A DNA stretch of 64,000 bases from Brachypodium distachyon (GCF_000005505.3 NC_016133.3:43923237-43987236), one strand, 5' to 3'; shown: positions 22,986 to 34,624, counted from the stretch's first letter. Notes: a model not told the origin generated them from the sequence alone. A program made the numbers and translations.

Positions 22986-23410
22986 TTGTGACTCCTCGAC
23001 CGGCGCCGGCCTCGACCTAGCTAGCGCCGCTCGTCCCCGGCCGACCTAGCGCCGCATCGTTGGCATCGTGCGCATCGTGGAGGGCGAGGAGCGTGCCAGC
23101 GGGGGAAGGGCGACGGCGAGCGAGGTAGGGTTTGGATGGTCGGAGGCGGTCGGGGCGGCGAATGAGATCCGTTTTGGTGGAACCGTGGTCCGTGGGTGAG
23201 GGGAGAAGAGGGGTTTTAGCTGTTAGATTCTGTTCTGTCAGTCCGATCTCCAGCGAGCGCGTATCTTGATGCGTCGGGCTTTTGTTTTTCCTTCTTCGTT
23301 TTCTTGCTGGCTACGTAGAAGGCTGAGAGAGAGAGGGCTGGGCGGGGGAGGGTGATGGGCTCTCGCTTCCCGCCGAGCACCGCTCACCGCTCTCACTCAC
23401 TCCGTACCTG

Positions 23411-24690
23411 GGCATTCGTTGGGCCGGGCCGTGCCTGTAAAAGCCCGACATCAAAACTAAAGCCCGAGCCCTGGTTTTCATAGAAAGTCAAGCCCAGAAA
23501 AGCCCGAGGCCCGGCCCAAAGCCTGCGGTTTACAGATTGAGGACAAATACTAGCACAAATGCATATAGCTAATCGATCTCGTGGAGAACTTGAAACCCTA
23601 GCCGCCGGAGGAACATGAGCCACGGTTCTGTCAGTTCCCCTCGTCTCTGACCGCCGATTAGGTATCGAACGACGAGGGAAACCATAGATCAACATCTGGC
23701 TATAGTTTGAGTATCTTCTTCGAAGGTTTTGTGTCTTCGGAATGGCGTTCTGACGATGGAGGCGGCGGTGTATGGAATAATAGTCTCCCGGCTCTATCCT
23801 CATCATGGTGTAGTCAACACGATCTACTCCATGGAGCTAGTGGATCTCACGGTTTGTATTTTCGTTATTTTGGTCTTTTTCCTCGTCGGTTCGGCGAATG
23901 ATCTACGTTTCGACAACCTGACATGCAAGGGGTGTGTCCCCGGTCAAAGTGCGTTCAACGATAATAAGTTATCTTCGCATGCGGTGAGCGAGTCATGTGG
24001 CTATTTAAAACCTGCAAGCTTGTGCAGGTCTGGTTTTCTGCAATTTCATCACGAGACACACGGAGATTTTCAAGATGTGGATGGCGGATCTAGAGACTTT
24101 TACTTCGAAGAATCTTGATGTAACTTATAGTTTCATTAGGGATCTTCGTTGTTGTTTATTATTTCAGTTTAGTCGATACTTTCTACTCTGTTTATTGAAT
24201 AAATAAAGCCAGATGTTTTTTTAAAAAAACTAGCACAAATGCATAATACATTCCAGTCAATCTCGAGCCTACAACCAAACAGATGAACACATTCAATCAA
24301 CACTACACGTCCCTAAAACATAGCAACCACATCGAACAGTCGGAGGTTCGGAGATTGTTGGAGATGGACTTCAGATCTGAGAGGAGAGGGAGGCTGATCG
24401 GAGGAGAGGAAGTGCGTAGCCACCGCCCGCAGCTTGGGGTCGCCGCCGCCCACCGCTTGGACGCCACCAGGTTGGGTGCCTCCCCACCAGCAGCTTCGGG
24501 TCGCCGCCGCCGCCAGGAGGACGTGGAGAAAGGGAAGGACGGAAGGGTGCCAGCGCTACAATTTTTTTTCTCCGGTGCAGATCAAAAACCGGGCCGGGCT
24601 TATTTCAGAATGCATACCAAGGCAAGAGCCCGGCCCGAAAACTGCAACGGGCTGCAAACCGAGGCCCGAACCCTTTTTTTTTTGCATCTG
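23411..24690. mobile_element. Possible transposon with GGGCCGGGC-rich ends, type uncertain
   Basis: Both ends are rich in GGGCCGGG, AAGCCCG and GGCCCG words (23417-23520 and 24590-24675), a subterminal pattern seen in some plant hAT-like elements. The interior right part (24283-24570) is GC-rich and gene-like but without a recognisable domain. Exact termini and target duplications were not found. Confidence 0.3.
23566..24228 (+). mobile_element. Non-LTR retroposon insertion with 17-bp target duplication
   Basis: The segment is flanked by identical ACTAGCACAAATGCATA at 23549-23565 and 24229-24245. It begins with gene-like sequence (GAAACCCTAGCCGCCGG) and ends with AATAAATAAAGCCAGATG followed by a T/A-rich tail of seven As. 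That is the signature of reverse-transcribed RNA inserted by a LINE enzyme. The only sizeable frame (23729-24118) has no recognised domain. A similar 3' end occurs inverted near 39661. It may be a short LINE derivative or a retroposed transcript. Confidence 0.75.
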
Positions 24691-24856
24691 AATTTCTGAA
24701 TGCCTGCAGACATGTATTACTGTATCAGTGATAGTATCTTATCTCATGACCATGGTTTGTTTTCTACCGTTTTGCTTGACGTGGCTAAAATTCCTCACCT
24801 GTTCCCTTGAAATGACGGACAAAATGACAGATACTCCCAATTCATCCCAGTTATTT

Positions 24857-24988
24857 TACTTCCTCCGTCAAACAAATGATGTCTCAAGTTTGACTAAATT
24901 TGAATGCATATATACACTAACTCATGTCTAGATACATCAAAATTTTGAGAAACTTGGGACATCTTTTGTTGGACGGATGGATGGAGTA
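24857..24988. mobile_element. Stowaway-like MITE, about 130 bp
   Basis: TA-flanked. The left end CTTCCTCCGTCAAACAAATG and the right end CTTTTGTTGGACGGATGG are inverse copies with differences. Internal GTCTCAAGTTTGACTAAATT also pairs with the right half. Confidence 0.75.
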
Positions 24989-25379
24989 GAAAACTCTCAT
25001 CTGAAAATATTTGACAGATACTACTATCAGTGTATTACTGACTACACTGACTGAGCTCTTCAGTATTTAATTTATGCGGTCTTATGTCTGTTAAGAGTTT
25101 ATTCGCATAGCTAAACCGCCGACAGATTTTAGCCCTTTTCACCAGTCATGAATTTGGTCTTCTTGTGTGGCTGACTAATATAATGGATTGAAATGTCATG
25201 TGTTCCTCCCCTTCTTTCTCTTCTGAGTTAAAACATGAGAGACGTTGCATAAAAGAACTGCAGTGTAATATTGTTACGATGAAGTGTTCTCAGCCTTAAG
25301 TGCTTCGGCTTTTATCTGGTGAGATCTGCTAAGAGTAAAGTCAGAAGCAACTCCGTAGCCGCAGCCCTAGCCAGAGTTC
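24989..25379. other. Gene-free AT-rich stretch
   Basis: No frame, repeat or RNA gene was recognised here. Confidence 0.35.
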
Positions 25380-25685
25380 ATCAGTTAGTGAAAATGGAAG
25401 TAACGTAAAGGATCAGTTCTCGATTCGAGGCCCTGCCGTGAAACCCGGTAGCAGATCGAAGTCGGGATCACCATTTGGCAACACCGACGTTGGAACATCC
25501 CCTGTATCAAGCTCGGACCCAGCCACTTGTCCAATTTTTGTGCTTCAGAAACGAATTGTTCTCTGAAGAAGGAAGCAACCATGGATATCGGGACATCCTC
25601 TGTCGCGAGCCCAGACCCTGGCACTTGTCCATATTGTGCTCCAGAGACAAACATCTGTCTGAAGAAAGAAGCAGATGAGGAGTAA
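25380..25685 (+). pseudogene. Gene fragment with an internal imperfect repeat
   Basis: Sequence near 25486 and 25584 forms two imperfect direct copies about 98 bases apart. The second reads DIGTSSVASPDPGTCPYCAP before a stop at about 25685. The first can be read as DVGTSPVSSSDPATCPIF in a different frame. Upstream bases around 25340-25400 have a coding look, interrupted by a stop. No known family fits, so it is listed as a broken fragment. Confidence 0.3.
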
Positions 25686-26089
25686 TTGGCGAATGGCGAT
25701 ACACAGATGCATTCAGAGTAGTCAAAATCATGATCAGCTGAGATATGAGCTCATTGAGCACTTGTGGGCACGGCATGGTTCTTAGTAGTTTGTTTATTTG
25801 CGTCTTTATCATTGTGGAACTATTTGATATTATTTGTTTAATTGTTTGTTGTTGTAAATTTAAATTTTTTGTGAAATTTGAATTGTGTGGTCTGTAAAAT
25901 CTGAATTGTATGTGGATGAATGTGGTTTAGTTGTATGCGTTGGAAATATTCAATTATACAAACTCTGTATTGGAAATATGAATTAAGGAGTACATATTTG
26001 TAAGTATTGCAATGGTAGAAAAAAGATGATACGTAGTCTGTGAAATAGGAACTTCTGTTAAATATGGCACCAATTTTTTGAGGCCCTAA

Positions 26090-26900
26090 GAGCATCTCCG
26101 CTCGAGGCCCCTAAAAGCCTCCTAAATGGGCTTGGGGGTGCCGGCGCGGAAAAACCGACCCAGCCGGTCTCTCCAAATTGTTTTTTGCGCTGGCACGACC
26201 CAAAAAGTTAGCCGGCGTCCCAGACCGAACCCAGCACAAGGGGAGGTGAGTGGGGGCGTCAGCGGCTCGCGTTATTTCGGCGGGCCTGCCCTGTCAGGGG
26301 CCATTAATTGCCTCACCGGCTTCTCCTCCGCGCTCGAGGCGATTAATGGCGTTCACCGGGTCAAAACTCGTCAGTTGCCACGTGGCCACGCCCATGCGAC
26401 TACCCAAGGCCAATCTCGCCGCGTTCCCACCATCCGCCGGTAGACATTCCCCGGCTATATGACGGTGCTCGGCATTCCTCTCCCTCTCGCCATCTCTCCC
26501 TCCCTCTCCTATACCTCAAAGAAATGGCCGTCGGCGACCAGAACTCGAGGAGACCGAGGCCCTCCATGAGCATGATTATCCGACACCGCCCGACTGCCGT
26601 CTGAAAGCCCCGTGGGCGCTGAGTCTCGACGGCATCCCCACGCCACCGGCGCCCCCCGGACGTGCCCGTCGGGCTGCCATCACCGCCCACTGGGCGCATG
26701 GCCTGACGGACACGCAGCGCCAGGACCCTGCATGAGACCGCGCCACCGGCACGAACTGGGAGGCCCTCTTCCGCGACCGACGCCCGCTAGGAGGGCCGCC
26801 AACACGGCCCGCTAGGAGGGCCATGGCCAGCGCCCACCACCACCCCGTCACAACATCGCCGAGCGGCTCTTGTCCTGGGCGGCCCAGACATTACCGGCAG
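26090..26900. other. GC-rich repeat-derived region, unclassified
   Basis: Starts with AGAGCATCTCCGCTCGAGG, a word common at the edges of grass repeats, and remains GC-rich to about 26900. Frames on both strands are open because of base composition. A stretch at 26620-26780 resembles Arg/Pro-rich transposon-borne frames of grasses, but I cannot name it. Confidence 0.3.
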
Positions 26901-26949
26901 GGATGGAGTACATTGCCGCCGGCAACCGCCCCGCCTGACATAGGTAACC

Positions 26950-28018
26950 CACGCCGACACAAACAGTAAGAGGCCGAAAGAATCGAAACAAACAAAAATG
27001 TCCTCATACGTGGCAACCGATCAATGGATGAGCACAAGCTAGATAAAAGGCAATTCAATCGTCTCATACATAGACATGCCCAGTATAGTATAGACAAACA
27101 TGAACCACAGAGTGTTGCAAATAGATACTATCAGCAAGCCTGGGATGGTGGGTGTTAAAACCCTTCGGCTACGATGGGAAGATCAAATGCCAATTGCTCA
27201 AAAAGGGAAACGACATACTTCCTACGAAACCACCATCTCTTTAGGTTCCTTCTTGACAATCATACCAGAATCTCTACTTTATTACTAAACCTCTAAGTCC
27301 TTTAGGATTCTTTCTTGATAAGCATAGCAGAAACCTTTCCATCAGTCACACAATAGATCATCAGATACAATGTGATGGCTCACATAGGGTGAGCTTTATA
27401 GTATAAACCTAAAAACATTAATCTTGTCAATCAACAAAAATCACGTGAACGTAAAATTCAGTAAATATCATGTAAAATCAGTTATGTTTTAAAGTGCAGT
27501 AAATGTGTCACATCGAGAGGGCTAATAAGTCGTGTACCTGTTCAAACTTTCAACTAATTGTTGTTCATACATATGATACAAATTAAGGCTATAGTAACAA
27601 ATGATATAATATATACAACAAGATACAAGCATAAATGAGCTGATAACTGCTACATTTTCCTCGGTCCAAGTTATGAAATTTGGACTTGATAGCACAAAAG
27701 AAATTATATCATAAAATTGCCCTGTTTTTCTTTTTCTATTGAATGCTAATTTTGTGCCGTTGAAGTGTGTGGAGTGATACAAAACTAGGTACAGATATAA
27801 ACAAGTAACATAATCCATCTTCTTCTAATGAGCCGTGCAATTTTCAAAAGTACTCAAATGCTGGTAACTAGCAAGGATGGCATGTGACCTGTCTATTGCA
27901 GGAAAAGAAGTGCTGCTTCCCTACAGCTGTGCTAATTAACCCATATTCCTATATCATTAATTATTATTAACTCCAGTGCAAACGCAAACCTTCGTGTCCT
28001 TCATGTCAGGTATTGTCA
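26950..28018. other. Gene-free AT-rich stretch left of the Pack-MULE
   Basis: No supported gene, RNA or repeat was found in this kilobase apart from simple AT-rich sequence. Confidence 0.4.
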
Positions 28019-28027
28019 ATAAAACAA

Positions 28028-29183
28028 GAGTAAATTTCAAGGAACCACAGTTATTCAGGCAAGCTTCTCAACCACACTTTTTGATAATTTTCTCGCAAAA
28101 CCACACTTCTTCAGACTAATCTTCTCAGTTTACCCAAAAACGATGTTTAAGCGCATTTGACACTTTTCCTTACAGGTGGGGCCCACTGTCAGGTCCATCC
28201 CATTTATGCATTTAGCCCCCCCCCCCCCATATTTTCACATTTATTTTTTTCCAGTCTTCCGGTCTGTACTATGTACGAAAAAAATAGGAAGTCTCAACTT
28301 GGGATTCCGGAGGTAACGCGTGCTGCGGCCGTGCGGGTGAACGCTGTCTCCCAGTCCGAACATGACGCATGCATGGAAAGAAGTTCAGCGCCACAATGAT
28401 ATCCAGCGTGTCCTCATATACCTGGGCGGCTGCTATGCTAATGTTGCTGATTCAAGTGTACTAATCGTATCAATGGTAATGAATCTACTTTGTTTAACAA
28501 CTACTCCTAGTACTAGTAACTTTTCGTACATAGCCGTGCTGGCGGAGGCGCAGCGTGCAGAGGAAGCCGCAGGCGCTGGTGCCCCAGAGCACGAAGGAGG
28601 GGACGGCGAGCTCCTCCGCGACGCCCAGCGCGAAGCTGACGAGGCCGCTGAGCACAACGCAGGGCCACGAGCGGCGCGCGGCAGCTCCTGCGGAGCGACA
28701 GGTCGAGCCGGACCGTCTCGTGGAGCCTCAGGTAGAGGCGGACTGCTACTTCCTTGCGGAGCGACAGGCAGGCGCTCGTGGTTGTGCTCCGTGTTGATGA
28801 AGGTCACGCGCGCCCCGCGGGAGTGCAGCAACTCGCCCAGCTTCGGCGTCGGGTTGATGTGGCCTGAGCACGGGAACAGGAACAGCATCGCAGTTTTATG
28901 GGGCCGGAGCAGGAGGAGATGAAGGGGAGCAGGGGCAGCCAGAGGAGAGGAAGAAGAAGGGGGAGAAAATAAATGTGAAAACATGTGGGAGCTAAATGCA
29001 TAAATGAAATGGACCTTACAGTGGGTCCCACCAGTAAGGAAAAGTGTCAAATGCACTTAAACATCGATTTTGGGTAAAATGAGAAGATTAGTCTGAAGAA
29101 GTGTGGTTCTGCAAGAAAATTATCGAAAAGTGTGGTTCTGTGAAAAGTTTACCTCAAGAAATGTGGTTCCTTGAAATTTACTC
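28028..29183. mobile_element. Pack-MULE (Mutator-like element with captured gene DNA)
   Basis: The element is flanked by a perfect 9-base target duplication, ATAAAACAA at 28019-28027 and 29184-29192, the length made by Mutator-like transposases. Its ends are long inverted repeats of roughly 200 bases beginning GAGTAAATTTCAAGGAACC, with GTGTGGTT words, CCCAAAAACGATGTTTAAG and CACTTTTCCTTAC repeated inversely on the other side. No transposase is encoded. The interior is GC-rich and carries pieces of a glycosyltransferase gene. A ten-C run sits in the left arm (about 28208-28217). Confidence 0.93.
28540..28906 (-). pseudogene. Captured UDP-glycosyltransferase fragments inside the Pack-MULE
   Basis: On the minus strand an amino-terminal piece reads [20 protein letters not shown] then [20 protein letters not shown], matching plant UGTs that have GHxxPxxxLAxxLHxRG. 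After a gap a second piece in another frame reads [20 protein letters not shown] then [20 protein letters not shown], the next conserved block. The intervening part is deleted or scrambled and the sugar-donor PSPG box is absent. No enzyme can result. Fragments captured this way can still be transcribed. Confidence 0.85.
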
Positions 29184-29335
29184 ATAAAACAAATGGTCCA
29201 ATATTAACTCTATGCAAACATTGCTACAGGGAATGAACACGGGCAATTAAAACCCAACTCAAATATAGATTCAGTGTTAGATCAAGACCTGGTATTCAAC
29301 GGTAGTTGCTTCTGTGAGCATTGAGTAATGCCTAA

Positions 29336-30025
29336 CTAATATAGCTCAACAGTAAAGCACATTCACTGACATCTGGACGAAGAAAGGTATAAACTGAAAC
29401 TCAATCGCGTAGCACAGCACAATCATGCGATCGCATCTATATAGTGCTTATACCAGTATAGAACCACCATAGGACAGTGTTGATTCTTCCTGAATGGAGA
29501 AGAAACTCGGAACAAAGGCCAAGGACAGTTAACAACTTGCATGCAGTATAAACAGTGAACAGAAATAAATATAAGAGATGCAAATACCTAGTGCCATTCA
29601 AGAACTTGGGGAACTCAGAGGGGAGAAAAGACTGGAGAATGTGATGGCTCACGCCTGATTCTTCCTCTTCCTGCATACATCACGGGAAACATTAATGAGC
29701 TTGAGTCCACCTAATATAGCTCAACAGTAGAGCACATTCACTGACACATCTGAACGAAGAAAAGTATAAACTGAAAATCAATCAGAAGCCTTATAGCACA
29801 GCACAATCATGTGATCGCATCAATATAGCGCTTATACCAGTCTGGAACTACCATAGGACAGTGCCGATTCTTCCCGAATGGAGAAGAAACTCAGTACAAA
29901 GGCCAAGGACAGTTAACAACTTGCATGCAGTATAAACAGTGTACAGAAATAAATATATAAGAGATGCAAATACCTGGTGCCATTCAAGAACTTGGGGAAC
30001 TCAGAGGGGAGAAAGGACTGGAGAA
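29336..30025 (-). repeat. Duplication of a terminal exon region of the DUF1618 gene
   Basis: Two copies of roughly 305-315 bases, 29336-29645 and 29711-30025, share CTAATATAGCTCAACAGTA, GCACAGCACAATCATG, AACAACTTGCATGCAGTATA and AGAACTTGGGGAACTCAGAG. Each contains the exon end SFLPSEFPKFLNGTR and its donor GTATTTG. The copies diverge by scattered changes, so the event is not very recent. Confidence 0.88.
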
Positions 30026-31271
30026 ATCGGGACCTCAGTTCAACCATATCAGCATCTTCCTCACTTTGATCTTCTTGTCCAATATATGGAAGGACAGACA
30101 CCACTGCGTTGGTACTGATGTCAATAGTTACCCTTGAAACCTTCTCAATCCAATTCTCATCATACTCGGATAAGAGGAAGTGTAACAGATGGGGCCTGTC
30201 CATACTCACGACAGGGTACATCAGAGCACAGCGTGGGAGACGCTCAGGGATATTGCAAGCCCACAAATCCACACTTCTGATGGAGAAATCCATGTGCCAC
30301 TCCATGTTGCCTCTCTCTGATATCTTCAACACATGGGAGGTGATGGTAAAACCAGTACCAGGTTCCATCGGGCCCAAAAGCTCGCCATCATCACGGGAAA
30401 CATTCATGAACTTGAGTACACCTTCAGCGACGCACACGCTGCGCTTCCTATCAAGAAATGGGCGTCGAAATGACCTCGGAGGGCGGTCCTCAATGGGCAG
30501 TCGGAGGTAAGATATCTTGGGCATCTCTTCAAACACTTCAAACATGTCGCAAAACACGATACCTCCTTTGCTGTAATCAACCCAGCACAGATATTTCCCG
30601 AAGGGGATCACGGCATCGGTGGCCCAGTAGAACAAATCCGAGGATTCATCCTCGCCACACTGGATCTGCACATTCTGCGAAACCTCCCACTTGTGATCAT
30701 GATCATGGTTGGACAGTCGGGAGCGGAGCACACACAGTTCCCGTCCAGGTACTTGCAGCTGCGCCATGGCGAACTCGTCTTCGCCACGGCGCAGGAGACC
30801 AAGGATTTCACTGCGAAACGGGCGCGGCATGGTTATCTCCGTCCCGTTCTTCTTCACACGTATGACCACTGGCTGGGCACATATGGGGATCCGTTTGAGA
30901 AGCAGCGGCTATGAGGACGAGGGGGAGGCCCTGCAAAGGAAGCAATCCAGTTGTTGATGCGGCAAGGGGGAACCCTCCACCGCCACAGGTCTGCAGACGA
31001 GCTTGAAGACGATGGTGTCGCCGTGAGCCGTCACGAGGTCGCACGAGGGGGAGAACTCAGGATCGAGGCCGCCCGGCCACTTCACGTAGAAGCGGGAGAT
31101 GCCCGGCGGCTCGGCGATGAGCAAGGCGACGCGGAAGGGGTCGCCCTGAGAGCTGGCGGAGGAGACCGCCAAGGGCGCCGCCTTGTCATCGGGGAAGGTC
31201 TCCGGGTCGTCCCTGCGGAACACGAAGCGTTCGAGCATCATCCAGTTGGGGAAGGCGCCGGCGGCGGCCAT
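29649..31271 (-). pseudogene. DUF1618 family protein gene with one in-frame stop
   Basis: DUF1618 proteins are a large grass family of unknown biochemical role. The long exon 31271-29974 starts MAAAGAFPNWMMLERFVFRR and includes PPGISRFYVKWPGG (residues about 55-68), FAMAQLQVPG, LFYWATDAVIPFGKYLCWVD, GIVFCDMFE and VDLWACNIPERLPRCALMYP. A splice from donor GTATTTG at 29973 to an acceptor before 29670 adds a short tail and stop at 29649. A TAG at 30909-30911 interrupts the otherwise continuous frame near residue 121; sequence on both sides is clearly coding in the same frame. Either the copy is a young pseudogene, the stop is an error, or it is read through. It diverges from the phosphatase gene with about 300 bases between starts. 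Confidence 0.8.
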
Positions 31272-31361
31272 GGCGGATCGCCGGAGATGGATTTGTTCGT
31301 GGAACGAGGAAGACAGTTGAGAAACGGAAAATTTGCGGCGTTTTGGGGAATTTCCGGGAAT

Positions 31362-31425
31362 CCGCTTTCATACAATGAAAGGGTATATATGCTGAATGAA
31401 AGCGTATTTGAGGGAATTCGCTTTC
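31362..31425. promoter_or_regulatory. Divergent promoter with GCTTTCAT inverted words and a TATA box
   Basis: Between the DUF1618 and phosphatase genes, CGCTTTCATACAATGAAAG is followed by TATATAT near 31385, then GAATGAAAGCG and ATTCGCTTTCA. The same eight-base word appears alternately on both strands, so the site may be bound symmetrically. Function is inferred from position. Confidence 0.4.
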
Positions 31426-31577
31426 AGGCTCGAAAAGTGGGAAAGATAAAGAGAAGCTCCGCAAAACCGCGAACCCGCGCTCGTGTCTTCCGCTGCCGCC
31501 CGAGACGAACGCGAGCCACTCGCTCCCAAATCCGCAAGGCTTGGCTGGCTGGCTCCCCGCGGCCTCGCCGTCCGGCC

Positions 31578-34308
31578 ATGCTCGCGGCGGCCGTCGCGTC
31601 GAGCTCCGGCCCCTCCGCCGCTTCATCCTCCTCCTTCTCCTCCTTTGCTCCGAACCCGACAGCGCGAGACCCGCTTAGGAGGAGGCGCACTCCTGCTCCA
31701 CTTCAGCTTGGGCCAGCCGCCACTAACTGTAACCGCCAAGTGCGCGGCCGCACCGCGACCAGTCTCCGGCCTCGCGACCAGTTCGTGAACCCTCCTGCTC
31801 TTCGGACCCGATTCGCGGCGGCGGCGGGAGCGGAAGCGGAAGAGATGGCCGCGGAGGGGAGTGCTGCGGCGACGGAGGCCAAGCCCTTCGCCGTCCTCTT
31901 CGTCTGCCTCGGTAAAATCCCGCCAACCCTAGCTGATCCCCTCCTCTGTGTTGGCTGATTCGATTGGCTTTTCTGAATATCCGCGCGCCGATCTCCATAT
32001 TTGGCTTTGCTTACCTCGCGCCTCGCTGCTTTTCGGATGCTTGTGCGTGTGAGAAGCGTCCGTGCTCTGCGGCCGCAGCGCGTTGTGCTGGTTCCATTTC
32101 CACCCTAGGAACGGAATTTGATCGCCCTGGTTCTCCCATGTCGCGTCACCGGTTTCTCGCTCGGTGTGGATGATCGGGATAGCCTTGTGCACACATGAGA
32201 ATGAGATCTCTATGTTTTTCCCCCAAGATTACCATCCGGCCGGGGGTTGAGCCTTGCTCTCATAATTTTGGTCGGATAGCTCAGACTTTGTATGTGCAGA
32301 TGTGCATTCACATTCCCATCAGGTGCCAGTACATGATCTGTATCGTTCTGAGACAGGTGCTTGATGCTTAGATTACATCTTGTCTCCATGTTTCTGAAGA
32401 TGCAACGTTTGCCTTCTGCATTTATTAGCCTGTGTGCATCGGCATGCTGAAGTGTACATTTCCCCATGCCCTTTCGATGGAGGTCACTGACTTACCTTGG
32501 CCCATTCTTGTCAGAGCACGAAGTGCCCGTCTCATCTCTCGTCATTGATGTAAAATATGTGTACAGGGAACATCTGTAGGAGCCCTGCAGCTGAGGCGGT
32601 CTTCCGGAACCTTGTAAGCAAGCGTGGGCTGGATTCCAAGTTTCACATAGACTCTGCCGGTACCATCGGTTATCATGAGGTTGTATCCTGTATTTAGCTT
32701 GTTCATTTGTACACTTGGACTAGTTCTGTGGTGTTATCAGAATTAACAAGGGGTCACATTAATTCAGGGTAATAAGGCAGACTCAAGGATGACATCAGCT
32801 TCCAAGAAGCGGGGCATTGAGGTGACCTCAATATCCAGGCCAATTAAACCCTCAGACTTCCGAGATTTCGATCTTATCCTTGCAATGGACAAGCAGAATT
32901 ATGGTTCTCTCTCACCTCCATTCTTTTGTTTTCAGTACCTCAGGACTAGTGTTGATGTATTGCTGCTTGATGCACTTTTATTTTGAGTGTTATGCAGAAG
33001 ATATATTGAGTTCATTTGAGAGATGGCAACACAAGGAGCCCCTCCCAGACAGTGGACCCAAGAAGGTTAGGATCATGGGCTGACCTTATTTTGGGCAATC
33101 TTGACAATTTATATTTTCATCCTTGATCCTACATGGCAGTGAAATGAAAGGGTATCCATGGAAACACGAGCAATTTCTATCGTACTTCTGTCCCCTAAAG
33201 CCTTTTCCCATTTATCTAATTGATGATACAGTATGCACACATGTTTCTTTAGTGCATCAAAGGAGTTGATGAAATTTAACACTGCCATTTATTCCCCTAC
33301 TAGTAACGCTCTTGATATTGCTGGAAATCTTATATCCTGGGCCACTTCATCGAGGTTCAGTTTATGTTGGGCAAATGCAGAACTCACTTATTTCATTTCT
33401 ACTGTCTCTTTTGTTGTTTATTGCTTCAAAAAATATTGCTTATTCATTCTACGGAGCTTGCCTGGTCAAAAATATCTACAAGCGAGAAGTAATTTACTGG
33501 TTTCTCTCTTATCTCTGTAAAGGGGAATAGCTGCATAGTTGTCTGATAACGGATGATGATCCCTGACCTAGATTTATTCTTCCTCTAGTCATAAACAAAG
33601 TTTTCATATAGTTTAGGTTGTAAGCACATCATAGCTGATGCTGCTGTTGTTCATGGTCCAAAATTCACATGTATGACTTTTTGGTTTGTCCTTAATAGGT
33701 TAAGCTGATGTGCTCCTATTGCAAGCGACACACTGAGTCGGAAGTCCCAGATCCTTATTATGGAGGCTCCAAGGGATTTGAAAAGGTGAGTTCAGGACAC
33801 AACGTAATTGTTCGTCACCTTGCAATTCATTTATGTAACTTTTGCTACCCCTTTCGTTCTAACGGAGTCACATTACTACGTCTAAAAAATATCTGGGTGA
33901 ATCTTCTTCTGAAACGAAGATCCACCTAGGCTACTGTACTGTAGGCAGTAATCTGCAGACATTATGTGCAGCTTACTGAAACTGAAGGATTGCCTCGTTA
34001 GCATTAGTAAGCCAAAAATCACCAGCCATGAAAAGTGCGTATTTCAGTACATTAACATAAGGCGACCAAGAAAAAAAAGCTATCATTTGCATGCTGGAAT
34101 ACACCAATACCTGGATTTCCCTATGAGAATTCCTTGTGCACTCAACAAATCGCTGCTCAGAGTTCTTGCAAAAGCCATCAATTTATGTGTAGGATATGAG
34201 CTAAGCAATCTTTGGGCAATGTTTCTTCAGGTACTGGATCTGCTGGAAGATGCATGCGAGTCGTTACTCGACGACATCCTGGCGGGGAATGCAAATATTT
34301 CTGCTTGA
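31578..34308 (+). CDS. Low-molecular-weight protein tyrosine phosphatase
   Basis: Removes phosphate from phosphotyrosine through a cysteinyl-phosphate intermediate. Six exons: 31578-31911, 32567-32679, 32768-32903, 32998-33065, 33699-33785, 34231-34308, giving 271 aa. The P-loop VCLGNICRS (C-x5-R) spans the first intron at residues about 110-118. The catalytic acid lies in DPYYGG (exon 5). [19 protein letters not shown] is also typical. Residues 1-89 form a Ser/Ala/Arg-rich extension absent from the core family and suggest plastid or mitochondrial targeting. An in-frame Met at 31845 ([15 protein letters not shown]) would yield a normal cytosolic protein of about 182 aa. Exon 4 retains a [11 protein letters not shown] loop. 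Confidence 0.93.
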
Positions 34309-34624
34309 TCTCGGAATGAAGCGTACGAGCGTCAACACTGTTTGTTGAGACCTGGGTTGGACTGGAAAGGGGTCCTGTACCATAGCAGTCGATCATTTGA
34401 TTTGCAGCAGCTTCAGCCACAACACAACACATATGTGGATTAGCTTCTTGTTTTCCGTCATAATCAGAAATCATTCAAAGGCCATCATGTCTGGTAAAAT
34501 TTGTCCCCTGGTAGGATATATATGTTTCACATTTGCCTCTTTTCATTTACAGTTCAGAGAATTGGCTTGGTGCCACTGCAAACAAGTGTAGACATTGGAA
34601 AAACATTGGCTCCTGGCCATCGCA

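Noticed and set aside
29437..29676. Separate small gene starting MQEEEESGVSHHILQ
   Set aside because: It is the duplicated terminal exon of the DUF1618 gene running into its intron, with a chance Met.
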